A DNA stretch of 64,000 nucleotides, taken from positions 15,548,035 through 15,612,034 of the forward strand of contig NW_020313005.1 of assembly GCF_003265705.1 (NCBI RefSeq). The letters run 5' to 3'. Below are positions 1 through 11,343 of the stretch, in pieces. The stretch is from Callorhinus ursinus. Its lineage: Eukaryota > Chordata > Mammalia > Carnivora > Otariidae. Position numbers and translations under genes: made by a program. Position 1 is the stretch's first letter; each line of letters starts with the position of its first letter. The notes below the pieces were generated by a model. The model did not search any database and had not been told where the DNA came from. It worked only from the letters and a program-made list of their open reading frames with translations.

Positions 1-1305
1 CTTTTGCACAGCAAAAGAAACAGTCCACAAAACCAAAAGACAACCGATAGAATGAGAGAAAATATTTGCAAATGACATATCAGATAAAGGGCTAGTATCC
101 AAAATCTATAAAGAACTTATCAAACTCAACACCCAAAGAACAAATAATCCAATCAAGAAATGGGCAGAAGACATGAACAGACATTTCTCCAAAGAAGACA
201 TCCAAATGGCCAACAGGCCCATGAAAAAGTGCTCAACATCGCTCGGCATCAGGGAAATCCAAATCAAAACCTCAATGAGATACCACCTCACACCCGTCAG
301 AATGGCTAAAATTAACAAGTCAGGGAACGACAGATGTTGGCGGGGATGTGGAGAAAGGGGAACCCTCCTACACTGTTGGTGGGAATGCAAGCTGATGCAA
401 CCGCTCTGGAAAACAGTATGGAGGTTCCTCAAACAGTTGAAATTAGAGCTACCATTCGATACAGCAATTGCATTACTGGGTATTTACCACAAAGATACAA
501 ATGTAGGGACCCGAAGGGGTACGTGCACCACGATGTTTATAGCAGCAATGTCCACAATAGCCAAACTGTGGAAAGAGCCAAGATGTCCATCGACAGATGA
601 ATGGATAAAGAAGCTGTGGTATATATACACAATGGAATATTATGCAGCCATCAAAAGGAATGAGATCTTGCCATTTGCAATGACGTGGATGGAACTGGAG
701 GGTGTTATGCTGAGTGAAATAAGTCAATCAGAGAAAGACATGTACCATATGACCTCACTGATATGAGGAATTCTTAATCTCAGGAACAAACTGAGTGTTA
801 CTGGAGTGGTTGGGGGTGGGAGGGAGGGGGTGGCTGGGTGATAGACATTGGGGAGGGTATGTGCTACAGTGAGCGCTGTGCATTGTGCAAGACTGTTGAA
901 CCACAGATCTGTACTTCTGAAACAAATAATGCAACATATTTTAAGAAAAAAGAAAAAGAAGAAGATAGCAGGAGAGGAAGAATGAAGGGGAGTAAGTCAG
1001 AGGGGGAGACGAACCATGAGAGATGATGGACTCTGTAAAACAAACTGAGGGTTCTAGAGGGGAGGAGGGTAAGGGGATGGGTTAGCCTGGTGATGGGTAT
1101 TAAAGAGGGCACATTTGAATGGAGCACTGGGTGTTATGAACAAACAATGAATCATGGAACACTACATCAAAAACAAATGATGTAATATATGGTGATTAAC
1201 ATAACAATAAAAAAATTAAAAAAAACAATGAATCGTGGTTCATCACATCAAAAACTAATGATGTATTGTATGGTGACTAACATAATAAAAAATAAAATAA
1301 AATAA
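1..1305 (+). mobile_element. LINE-1 3' end (ORF2 C-terminus and 3' UTR), doubled tail
   Basis: The sequence begins inside ORF2 and runs through the cysteine-rich end and the G-rich carnivore L1 3' UTR to AACATAACAATAAAAAA near 1200-1215. A second copy of the last about 75 bases of an L1 (AATGAATCGTGGTTCATC to AACATAATAAAAAATAAA) follows at 1226-1305. Confidence 0.93.
2..766 (+). pseudogene. L1 ORF2 C-terminal fragment with in-frame stop
   Basis: The ORF2 frame is cut on the left by the window edge. A TGA at 53-55 replaces the Trp of PTEWEK. From 173 the frame is open to 766 (197 codons) and includes the C-terminal Cys/His segment ([18 protein letters not shown]). The ending MTSLI is the same as in the long L1 ORF2 at 24831. 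Confidence 0.9.
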
Positions 1306-2500
1306 ACAATTCTCACCCAATATCTGAACCACTAAAATAAGGTTCTCTTTTCCTTCACTTTCTGCCTTTTAAATTATGTCAGGGGTTCCTTGATGCCCTA
1401 CAAATCCTTTTAAAGTACTGGAACACCAGAAATTTCAATCCAAATTGAAGCACATGCCACGTCACAGCCCTCTGTGTTTGTGGGGTTTTGAGTTTTTCAG
1501 TATTTGCTGTCTCTCTAGGATTCTTTTAAACAAAATTTCTCCTTAGCATAGTAAAAGTTAAAACTCTAGCATAAATTTTGCCACCATCAGCATGTCTGTG
1601 AGGTGTTCTGTTCCTTCCCTCTCCTGGGAGTCTCTCATGTTATGTTTTGGGCAGCAATAGGAAACCTTGATTACATGTTTACAAAGAGCTAAATACATTC
1701 AATTACTTATTTTAGAATTGCAACAACCCCGAGCTCTTCTCTCTCCTAATATTTTGTTTTTCACGTTTTTATATAGAATCATTAATTGCAATGTCTTTTG
1801 CATATGCATTAAGCTTTGAAATAAAAAATTCTTCTTTTTGTGCTTCTTATTTTTAAAAATTATTAAAACAGAAAAATACTGCAGTTCCTGACTCCTGTTT
1901 CCTGATAAGATCTACACTAGCAAGTCTCCCAGCCCAACCCCCAAAATATGCAAAGATGTAATGACCAAGTTAGCTGACCTGGTGCGGAAGGAGACAGTGG
2001 ACCAGTGACAGAAAGGCAGGCAGCAGGCTTTAAGGACAGAGTGGGGAGTTGGCAGAGGAGAGCATTTGCCTGGGATTTGTTTTTTTTCCCCCTACTGCTC
2101 CAGCTTATTACTACCTTTTTGAAAATCTGGAGTTAAGAAAATAATGGGACACTGTTTCTCACATATTGATTTTAGGAGAAAGGTTTCAAATGTAGCATTT
2201 TACAATAGCAGTTTAATGTGGTGATCCCTTGGTGTCTCAGGGTTGCACTGAGTCAAGAGCTGTTTTTTAGGTGCAGATTGTTAACCTGCCAGGTGCCCTG
2301 CATTTTCTGCCAGCCTTCTCGTGCTCTGGGCCTCATTCAGGGCTTCTTGACATGAGTTCTGTTAGTAATTAATATGCTTACAATATAGGTCCACTTATGA
2401 GGACTGATCCTATTAGTGAATATAGTAAATATAAAGCTCTTAGAACAGTACCTAGCATTTAATGAACACTGTATAAATGTTTGAAATTATTGCTATATAT
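1306..2500. other. Intergenic sequence, nothing recognised
   Basis: AT-rich single-copy-looking DNA. I see no exon with splice sites, no RNA gene and no familiar repeat in it. Confidence 0.5.
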
Positions 2501-3140
2501 TTTAATAAGTGTCAGAATGAAACTTGCTTTCTTATTGGACCACATGAATTTTAGAATTACTCTGATAAATGCTATGAATTCTTGGGATTTTGGTTGGAAT
2601 TACATTAAAGTGTACATTAATTAAACTTTAATAGTATTAAGTTTTCCGATCCATAGACATGGTATGTCTTTCTATTTATTAAGGTCTTCTTTTATGTATT
2701 TCAAATGAAGTTTATATTTTTCTCCATAATGGTATTGCACATTATGTTGGCTTATTTCCAGAAAGTTTATAGTTTCTGTTGCTATCATGAGCAATATCTT
2801 TTTCCTATGACATGTTATAATTGCTGCTTGCTGGTGTGTAGGCTCTTGAGTAGTTCTTATATTTCAGCCTTGAATCTAGTAACTTATTAATTTCTAATAG
2901 ATTGTTAATGGACTCTCCTGAGCTTTGTATAAAGATGATCAATTACAATTTCTGCCTTTTATATTTCAACCCCTTTTTCTACATATTATTTTTGTTGTTG
3001 TTGTCTTGTTGGCTAGGACTGCCAACATAATGTTGAAAGATGGTAATAGTGGAGCTCCTGTGTTTCTCCAGAATTTAATGTGGCTATTTTTCCACAATAT
3101 ACTTGGTAGAAGATTTGTAGATAATATTGATTGTTAACCT
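2500..3140 (-). mobile_element. Old antisense LINE-1 ORF2 fragment
   Basis: The wording (GGCTAGGACTGCCAACATAATGTTG, then the segment about a gap in the ORF2 reverse transcriptase) is a decayed form of the antisense ORF2 seen at 26600-26700. It has many stops. Left boundary is approximate. Confidence 0.65.
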
Positions 3141-4006
3141 GATGACAGTTAAATCTGATGTCCAGGGTATATTGCCTTCCAACAAAATCATGGTCTGTTA
3201 GCAAGGAAGAAAAGGGAAAGACTTGAATAGAAAACAATTTTGCTGTCATTATATCCAATCCAGTAATACAAAAAAAAAAAAAAGGAAAATAAGATTAAGA
3301 TGTTAAAAAGTAGACAGAAACCATCAGAATTTGCAGATAAAAGATTTAAAAGACAACTGACAAACTTACAAGTGATGAGTTTTAGGAAGGTGGCAAGGAT
3401 ATCTAGATAATTTGTGTCTGCTAGAAACAATGATTCTCAAACCTAGCTGCAAAATGGAATCATCCGGAAATCATTTAAAAATCTCTGTGTCCACCAGAAT
3501 ATCCAAAACAATTTTGGAAAAAATAACAAGATTTGGAGACTCACGTTTCCTCATTTTAAAACGTAATACAAATTTACAGTGATCAGGACAGTGTAGTACT
3601 GGCCTAAAGATAAACATAAAAGTGAATGGAACAGAACTGATAGTCCAGAAATAAACTCATACATTTATGGTCAATTAATTTTTGGCAAAGCTTCCAAGAC
3701 AGTTTGATGGGGAAAAACAGTCATTTCAACAAATGGTGAGGAGACACATGGAAACCCCTGTGCAAAAGAATAAAGTTGGACCCCCAAAATTAACTCAAAA
3801 TGTATCATAGACCTAAATTTAAGAGTTCAAACTACAAAGCTCTTAGAAAACATAGAATTAAATTCTTTATAACCTTGAGTTAGGCAATGGTTTCTTAGAT
3901 ATAAATGACATCAAGCATGAACAACAAAAGAAAAAAATATAGATATGCTGGGCTTCATTAAAATTAAAACGTATGGTGCTTCAGATGATACTATCAAGAT
4001 AATGAA

Positions 4007-4225
4007 GGGCCACCTGGGTGGCTCAGTCAGTTGAACATCTGACTCTTGGTTTCAGCTCAGGTTATGATCTTATAGGTCATGAGATCAAGCCCTGTGTTGA
4101 GCTCACGCTATGCACTGAGTCTGCTTGGGATTCTTTCCTTCTTCCTCCCATCTCCCCCCACCCAGGTGCACATGTACGCACACTCTCTCTCTCCAAAATA
4201 AATAAATAAATCTTTTAAAAAAGAA
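4007..4225 (+). mobile_element. CAN-SINE (tRNA-derived), plus strand
   Basis: Head GGGCCACCTGGGTGGCTCAG, a CT-rich middle and AATAAATAAATAAATC tail. It is diverged and sits within the older L1. Confidence 0.88.
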
Positions 4226-4895
4226 GAAGAAAGAAAAAGAAAATGAAAAGAAACCCCCAGAGTGAGAGGAAATATTTGTAAATCATATATCTGATAAGGG
4301 ACTTATATCTAAAATATACAAACTCATAACTCAGCAATTAAAAATAAGCCAAATTTTAAAAATGATTAAGGGCATGTCAAAAGATTTGAATAGACACTCC
4401 TCCAAAGCACGTAAACAAATGGCCAGTACCCACGAAAAATGCTCCACACTATCATTCATTATCATCATATCATCATTAGAGAAGGGCAAATCAAAACCAC
4501 ATTGAATTACCACTTCACAATCACAAGGATGACTAAAACCAAAATGATAGCTGATGATGTTAGTGAGGACATTAAGATATTGGGACCCTCATATATTCCT
4601 GGTGGGATTGTAAAATGGCACAGCTACCTTGGAAAAGAGTTTGGCAGTTCCTCAAGATGTTAAACATAGAGCTACTGTATGACCCAACAATGCCACTCCT
4701 GGGAGAATACCCAGGAGAAATGAAAATACATGTCCACACAAAAACTAGCACATGAATGTTCAGAGCAGCACTATTCATAATAGCCCAAGAGTGGAAACAA
4801 CTTAAATGTCCACCAACTGATGAAAGGATAAACAAAATGTGGTCTATCCATACAATGGAATATTCTTCAACCAAAATAATGAGTGAAATTCCTTT

Positions 4896-5100
4896 TTTAA
4901 AAAAAGATTTATTCATTTATTTGAGAGACAGCATGCTCAAGAGTGAGTGCAGGGGGAGGAGCAGAGGGAGAGAGAATCTCAAGCAGACTCCATGCCGAGC
5001 ACAGAGCCTAATGCAGGGCTCAATCCCAGGACTCTGAGATCATGACCTGAGCTCAAATCAAGAGTCAGATGCTTAACCCATGGCACCACCCAGCTATCCC
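4896..5100 (-). mobile_element. CAN-SINE, minus strand
   Basis: The poly-T/TTTATTCATTTATTTGAGAGA tail comes first and the complement of the tRNA-like head (GGCACCACCCAGCTATCCC) last. It interrupts the old L1. Confidence 0.85.
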
Positions 5101-5681
5101 ATGAATGAAATTCTGGCACATGCTATGACATGGATGAACCTTGAAAACATTATGGTAAGTGAAAGAAGTCAGTCATAAAGACTGCATATTGTAGGATACT
5201 ATTTACATGAAATGTTCAGAATAGGCAAAATCCTTGGAGATAGTAGAATAGTGGTTGCTAGGGGCTGGGAGGGGGAGGAAATGGGGAGTTGGTGCTAATG
5301 GGTAGGGGGGCTATGAAAACATTCTAGAGTTAGATGGTAGTGATGGCTGAACAACTCTGAATATACTAAAAGCCACTAAATTTTACACTTTAAAAAGATT
5401 GATTTTATGATATGTTTTATGTTTGTTCCATAAAACTGTTATTTAAAAAGAGAAAGAGAAAAAAAGAATGAAGTGAGCCTGTTGCCTGAAGGATAACAAC
5501 TGGCAGTACTTGTTGCTAATGAAAAAAAAAACTTGAGCTTTCCATTAAAAATTAGTATTTCGGAAAACTTGTATCCACCACCAGTAGCTTGACAGCTCCT
5601 AAAATCTTGAAAGACTTTTCCTATGATATTGGTGGTGATATTAATGACTGTGGATTTTTTTCAATTATCACTTGGATCTGT

Positions 5682-5845
5682 TATTTGACAAAATCTCTTC
5701 TTTCCAGAAGATGTGGGTTCACTCTTCCTTTTCATGGGTTTCAGTAAGCAAAATATCAGGAGGAAATGTCTTGCTTTTACTGAAAGGACTCTTACTGCAA
5801 GTGGTGAAATCAAGCAGAGAGGCACCCCAGCTCCTGCAGGGACCA
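5682..5845 (+). repeat. Local duplication, copy A
   Basis: About 165 bases starting near TTATTTGACAAAATCTCTTC are repeated with few changes at 7270-7431. The unit begins with a pyrimidine tract ending CTTTCCAG, which looks like a splice acceptor. It is followed at once by an L1 3' UTR. Origin not recognised. Confidence 0.85.
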
Positions 5846-5847
5846 CA

Positions 5848-6155
5848 TATGAATATGGAATATAAGAAACAGTGTAGAGGATCATAGGGAAAGGGAGGGA
5901 AAACTGAATGGGAAGAAATCAGAGAGGTAGACAAACCATGAGAGACTCTTAACTATAGGAAACAAACTGAGGGTTGCTGGAGGGGCGGTGGGTGGGGGGA
6001 TGGGGTAATTGGGTGATGGGCATTAAGGAGGGAACGTGATGTGATGAGCACTGGGTGTTATATGCAACTGATGAATTACTGACCACTACATCTGAAACTA
6101 ATGATGTACTATGTGTTGGCTAATTGAATTTAAATTTAAAAATAATTACTGAATT
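5848..6155 (+). mobile_element. LINE-1 3' UTR fragment (older carnivore subfamily)
   Basis: It contains ACTCTTAACTATAGGAAACA, GGTAATTGGGTGATGGGCAT and AGCACTGGGTGTTATATGCA, the same 3' UTR type seen at 22680-22860 and 45600-45800, ending in an A-rich tail. Confidence 0.85.
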
Positions 6156-6627
6156 TTTTCTATTGGATAATGAAATATGTCAATATTTTGAAGATTGGAA
6201 TAATTCTGTGAACCAATGCATGACATTACCAGATCATACTTGAGTGAAAGATCCATGCCAAGTCAGACCAATGGATTTTAACGTAACTGAGTTCAAGAAG
6301 TTTATTTATATGATTTTAGATTCCACATTTCTACTAATCTTTAAGAAACTACTTCTTGTAAAATTTTGGTGTAATACCAAAGAAGAATATCCAAAATAAT
6401 TTCCTGTGAAGACTATTAAAATACTTATCTTTTTCCAGTTACAGAACTGTGTTAAGCTGTATTTTCTTCATGTGCTTCAACCAAAACAACATAACACAAT
6501 GGATTGAATCTAGAAGCAGATATGAGAATCCAGATATCATCTATTAAGCCTAAAGACATTTGCCAAAGTGTAAAACAATGATATATTTCTCACTGAATTT
6601 TTAAAGTATACTTTAAAAAAAGTTTTT
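6156..6627. other. AT-rich intergenic sequence, nothing recognised
   Basis: No exon or repeat family is recognisable here. Confidence 0.5.
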
Positions 6628-6823
6628 TAAAGATTTTTTATTTATTTATTTGACAGAGAGAGAGAGAGACAGCGAGAGAGGGAACACAAGCAGGGGGAGT
6701 GGGAGGGGGAGAAGCAGGCTTCCCGTGGAGTGGGAAGCCCGATGCGGGGCTCGATCCCAGGACCCTGGGATCATGACCTGAGCCGAAGGCAGCCGATTAA
6801 CGACTTAGCCACCCAGGCGCCCC
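6628..6823 (-). mobile_element. CAN-SINE, minus strand, young
   Basis: TTTATTTATTTATTTGACAGAGAGAG opens the element, with GATCCCAGGACCCTGGGATC and the complement GCCACCCAGGCGCCCC at the head. It is close to consensus. Confidence 0.94.
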
Positions 6824-6979
6824 TAAAAATTTTTTTAATAAAAAATGAGTTTATTGAATTTATTTTTAGTGAATTAATAATTAAATTGAAAAAGAAAACT
6901 CAATATCTACACTATACTCCATACCTATCAAATCAAATCCTTTGGAGGTGGGACCTAAACATTATTTTTATAAACTTTC

Positions 6980-7185
6980 CCAGATGATTTCAATGTGTAG
7001 CCAAGTTTAGAACTAGTGCCCTAGTGCCCTAGAACAAAGTTCTCAAGTTTTGGTGTTTATTAGCATCACCTGGGGAACTTGGTAAGACTTGAGGTGTAGG
7101 CTTCATGCTACTTTGGTAAGCCTGGACCACTATATTTTTTTTAGTTCTCCAAATGAGCCAAGAGTGAAGAACCACTATCTTATAC
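6980..7185. mobile_element. MER5-like DNA transposon fragments
   Basis: Phrases such as TTAGCATCACCTGGGGAACT and AGTGAAGAACCACTATC resemble MER5A (hAT-Charlie) pieces. They are broken and diverged. Confidence 0.55.
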
Positions 7186-7200
7186 AGGTCAAGAGCATTT

Positions 7201-7258
7201 GGCCCCTTTCTTAACTCTATTTGGATCCTGGCCCCTTTCTTAACTCTATTTGGATCCT
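7201..7258 (+). repeat. 29-base tandem duplication
   Basis: The unit GGCCCCTTTCTTAACTCTAT plus TTGGATCCT occurs twice in perfect tandem (7201-7229 and 7230-7258), immediately before duplication copy B. Confidence 0.97.
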
Positions 7259-7269
7259 GGATCCTGTGA

Positions 7270-7431
7270 TTTATTTGACAAAATCTCTTCTTTCCAGAAG
7301 ATGTGGGTTCACTCTTCCTTTTCAGGGGTTTCAGTAAGCAAAATATCAAGAGGAAATGTCTTGCTTTTACTGAAAGGAATCTTACTGCAAGTGGTGTAAT
7401 CAAGCACAGAAGCACCGCAGCTCCTGCAGGG
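7270..7431 (+). repeat. Local duplication, copy B
   Basis: It matches 5682-5845. An open frame of 87 codons crosses it on the plus strand, but nothing in it is recognisable as a protein family. Flanks on the right differ from copy A. Confidence 0.85.
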
Positions 7432-7433
7432 AC

Positions 7434-8960
7434 CACTGCCTGTCCTCTCTCCCTGAGGAGCCTCCCTTCTGGTCTGTGCTGCACAGTCATGGAGGGTCTG
7501 TCACCTAGTCTAGGGGCAACAGCTACTAAAGTGACCTCAGAGGATGGTTCTCTGATGGTTAGGTGACAAATGGATCTACCACTCTTGTTTCCAGAATACA
7601 AGGTTCTCTATTGGGTTGGTTTTGCAGTATCTTCAGAATTTGGAGGCTGCCACTCAGGATTTCTCCTGGTCAGTCAAAACTAGTGAGACATTTGCTCACC
7701 CAAATGTTAATAAGCCGGGGATGGGGAGTCAGTTATCAGCTGGACTTCAGGAGGCAGGGAGGGGCTGGACCTGGATGCGGATGCCTGTGCCCTCAGTGGT
7801 GTTACACTGGCGCAGCAATGGAGAGCAAGTTATCACCTGAGAGACAGCAAGTTTACAGAGGGTAACAAACATGACCTCCCAGGCCCCCATGTTGATTAAC
7901 TTTCTCTCCTTCCATGGATTTGTCAAAAACTGAGCAGAGCTTGTATTTTCTGTATAAATTTAGGTTGCTTAGAGTGGTGAGAGAGAAAGGACTTCTAGAA
8001 ACCAGCTAAGTGTTTAGCAGATTACAGAACAGTTTCAGGTTCTCCACTCCCTTCCCAGATAGATTTGTGTTCCTAAGGTTAGAAGTGTAGGCAACTTATG
8101 GACTGAAATATTGCCTACTATACAAAGACATCTGTATGATACAGGAGAGGACAGACTTCTCTGTCAGTCCTCAACCTCTTCAACCTGCCCCTGGAAGAAC
8201 AGAACAGGCATTTAGTCCTCCTGTTTGAGCTTTTTTGGCAGAATATACGTGAAAATATTCAGTGTCACTAAATTTTGCTTGAGTATCTCTTTGCCTAACA
8301 CTGATTGACCCTAAAGACACAACAATTAAAGAAGGACAAATATTCACACTGCAACTCATTTGGATAGAGAAATTGCATTTAGGCTATTAATTAACCTGGT
8401 ATTTCACCCAAGGCACTAACTTCTGGTTATCTGGGGGAAAAAATAACATTAAATCGCCTTTAAAGCTTCTTCCAGTAGGATAACATGGATTAGGTAAGAA
8501 TATTTGACTGGCCTGAGTGTTGTCTACATTACCCAGGATCCTAAGGAATCATGAAGACCAGACACCAGTAATGAGCTGTACCTTTTATAACATCACACCA
8601 TATTGTGCTTGTTTGTTTATAGATGTAAAGGGAGTAATATTTGTAAAAATGTAATGTGATTTTTCTTTTCAGTCTACCCCATACAGGACTTTAACCCCAG
8701 TTTACCCTAGGAATCCATTTATCTGTGAGGATATTAGAATTTCTTTCAAAAGTAGCACAAAAAAGAAAGAATAAGCTGTTTCTGTTATTCAGAACGAGGA
8801 TCATGCAGAAGAAAAACAGAGTCATAGACTATTGTCTTGAAAGAAGATTTCCCAAATTCTGTCATCTTTGCCTTTTATTTATAAAAGGTTGATCCCCAAG
8901 GCTCCCAACTCCTTGTGCTTTACTGTAAGGCAAGGAAAGCATCACTTCTGACTAGGAGAA
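7434..8960. other. 3' flank, nothing recognised
   Basis: Single-copy-looking DNA. Open frames here are short and lack splice-site support. Confidence 0.5.
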
Positions 8961-8969
8961 CCTGGTATG

Positions 8970-9165
8970 CTCTATGGTGGTGTTTCTCACCTGGAGGGAT
9001 TTTGCCCCCAGAGGAGACTGGGTAGTATCTACACACATTTTGGTTGTCATAACTAAGGGGGTTGTGCTACCAGCATCTAGTGCATAGAGACCAGGGATGC
9101 TGTTCAACATCCTACAATACTCAGGCAGCCCCTGCCACACAGACTTTTCTGGCTCAAAAGAGTAA
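8970..9165 (+). mobile_element. MER20-like hAT DNA transposon
   Basis: TTTTGCCCCCAGAGGAGACT, TTTTGGTTGTCATAACT, GCATCTAGTGCATAGAG and CATCCTACAATACTC follow the MER20 order as I remember it. Confidence 0.8.
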
Positions 9166-9205
9166 AAGTGTTAAGACAGGTTGAGATCCTGCTCTAGGAC
9201 AAAGG

Positions 9206-9375
9206 TGCTCAAAGTGTGGTCCTCAGACCAGCAATATTAGCATCACCTGGGAACTTGGTAGAAATGCAAATCCTTGGGCCCTACCCCAGATATACTGAAC
9301 TAGAAATTCTGGGAATCGAGCCCAGCAATCTGTGTTTTAACAAGCCCTCCAGGTGGTGCCCACACTAAGGCTTAT
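9206..9375 (+). mobile_element. MER5A-like hAT DNA transposon
   Basis: GTGCTCAAAGTGTGGTCCTC, CATCACCTGGGAACTTGGTA, CAATCTGTGTTTTAACAAGC and CCTCCAGGTG are the diagnostic MER5A phrases. It lacks the last terminal repeat. Confidence 0.85.
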
Positions 9376-10330
9376 GCTCTATGGAAGTCAGAGGCTATGA
9401 CACAGGACCACTGATCCTTTCCAGCTCTGGGTGATGGTGGGTGGGGAAACAAGAGATAGAAGAAAGAAATCCTGCTGCCAGCTTGCTCTTTCCTCCTTGG
9501 CAGGTTTGGACTGAGAGATGTGGTGGTGGAGTGGAAAGTGAAGGAAGGACCAAGCAGGGAGATCATGCTCTCTGACCTCCGTGGGCTGTGGAAGTCCTGG
9601 TCCACATGGGTGCTGCTGGTCCCCCGGCATTTGCAGATGCAAAGAGTGGACTCAGGATCTTGATTCTGGGAGGAATGCAGCCTCTTGTACAACTGGCCTG
9701 AAGTCTGGCTGTGATTCCTTCTGGTCTTGGCTTACAAGTCTCAACAGCTCCTGATGCAGTGCCAACTCACCTTCATGGTGACCCACTCCCCCAAGTTTCC
9801 CAGAAGCCTGTCAGCTAACCCCAGGGCCAGTTTATACCATGCTGAAATTTGCAGCAGCTTTAGAAAGTGAAGTTCCACAGATCTCCCCTCTGCCTGCCCA
9901 GGCAGTTGATGCATCTCCGACACTTAAATGGCTCCCTGTGTTCTCATTATGGCTCAGAAGGTTTGCAGCGCCCAGAGGACAGGGAGTACAACATGGACTC
10001 AAGAAGAGCTGCATATCAGGTACCAAAGGTGGTAGCCAGAAGGTGGATAAAGAATAATAAGGTGATAAGGAGGCACCAGACCAGGCAGTTGGTGTCATGA
10101 GTTTCAAAGAAGCAGGGCTTTCCCCTGACTATGGAAAAGCCAGTGGTATAGTATGGAACGAGCACTGAAGGGTAAAAGGAAAATATATTTTTTTAATACA
10201 CTGAAAACACAAAGTGTATATGAACTGCATTAATGTTTACATTTTATTTGATTTCTTCAAAAGATCACTTTTGCTTCAAATTTACATTTGTGGGGTCAAG
10301 TATTCTGAGCATCTCATTTTTTCAGCATTT
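9376..10330. other. 3' flank, nothing recognised
   Basis: Open frames of up to 106 codons on the minus strand have no family resemblance and no flanking splice signals. Confidence 0.45.
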
Positions 10331-11148
10331 TGTTTGGTGGTCAAACAGCCTTTATTGTAGCAATATGACAAGGGGTATGCACTAAGTAGGTCATTTTGTT
10401 ATGAGCATCAGAAAAAGGTTAGCTAACCTACGCCAAAAGAGGAATGTACTAGCAAATTAGGAAGAGAATGGTAGACTCGAAGCAGAGACTGGGTAAGTGG
10501 AGAAGCCAGGGTAGTTCCAGCAACGCGTCAGGACAAAGAGGTTACTCACAGCCCCGCTGTTGAAGCGACTCATCTCAATCAATTTCCTATGTTATGTCAT
10601 AATACTCAAGATTCAATATCCTGGAAAAGAAAGTCTGATTGGTCTACTGTACATCATATGCCCGCCCCTGGCAGAGAAGGACAGTTACAGGTGGGAAGAA
10701 AGGGCAGCGTGATTATCAGTCCCACAAAGACTCTAATGAAGGGGACAAGGGTGATTCTCCAAAAGGATATCTGGATCCTGCTGCCAACATGAGGATCAGG
10801 GAGGCTGGGCACACAGACACCAGTCATCCACTATGGGCAGGCAGACTCTGCAACCTTCTCACCTGTGGCAACTGGGCCATGCAGTCCCTCCCTTTGGCAA
10901 CCTGAGAAACAGTACTAGGAAAAGTGCCTTGGGATGATGAAACATGGCAGCACAAGAGAGAGCAGTATGAAGCAAGGCAAGAAGTGCAAAATGTTGGGAC
11001 CTTGGTTTACAATAAGGGAGGGATCCAGAGAGCACAGTGGAAACATCTGGAAGGAAGGGAGGCCCAGGGAGTTGGGTTAAGGCTGTTAGAGGAGTGAGCT
11101 AGTCAGGTCACTTGGAAATGGGAGGTGGTGAGTAGAGCTGTGCCAGGT
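10331..11148 (-). other. Probable 3' UTR of the GLB1L-like gene
   Basis: The stretch follows the stop codon without a clear repeat. A minus-strand AATAAA lies at 10356-10351. I infer the UTR from position only; no GT-rich downstream element is obvious, so the end is uncertain. Confidence 0.4.
10351..10356 (-). promoter_or_regulatory. Candidate poly(A) signal AATAAA
   Basis: This is the first canonical hexamer I noticed on the minus strand after the stop, about 790 bases downstream, in the context CTACAATAAAGGC. No experiment supports it. Confidence 0.4.
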
Positions 11149-11343
11149 CTAAGAGAAAACCTGGCTATCATACAAAGGCAGTGAGGAGGTGCTCAGGTTC
11201 CTGGGAGATAGTAGCCCAGCTAGAAAGACCCAGAAGGATTGTCTCAGAGGCTGCAAATTTACCCTCCAGAATACCATACCTAGATGAGATATGTTTGTGA
11301 AGTGGATCTCCAGGCCAGGTTTAAATTCCTCAAACACAATGAT
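11149..11343 (-). CDS. GLB1L-like terminal coding exon 17 with long novel tail
   Basis: After acceptor CTTCTTTACAG the exon reads [20 protein letters not shown], matching the last GLB1L2 exon, then LGM and about 40 further residues with no counterpart in human GLB1L2 or GLB1L3, up to TAG at 11151-11149. The tail holds a hydrophobic patch ([10 protein letters not shown]) and an N-L-S sequon. It probably arose by loss of the ancestral stop. No acceptor closer to the stop competes. Confidence 0.88.
   Translation of the reverse strand: MIVFEEFKPGLEIHFTNISHLGMVFWRVNLQPLRQSFWVFLAGLLSPRNLSTSSLPLYDSQVFS

Larger units (their letters stand above)
3480..5430 (+). mobile_element. Old LINE-1 3' half, split by two SINEs
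   Basis: ORF2-derived text (TGGAACAGAACTGATAGTCC, ATTGGGACCCTCATATATTC, TACAATGGAATATTC) runs on the plus strand, interrupted by a SINE at 4007 and another at 4896, and then continues into a GGTTGCTAGGGGCTGGGAGG 3' UTR. It is heavily mutated and not coding. Confidence 0.8.

Noticed and set aside
9372..10107. Minus-strand frames of 84-106 codons
   Set aside because: No splice signals, no recognisable protein and position downstream of the gene end.
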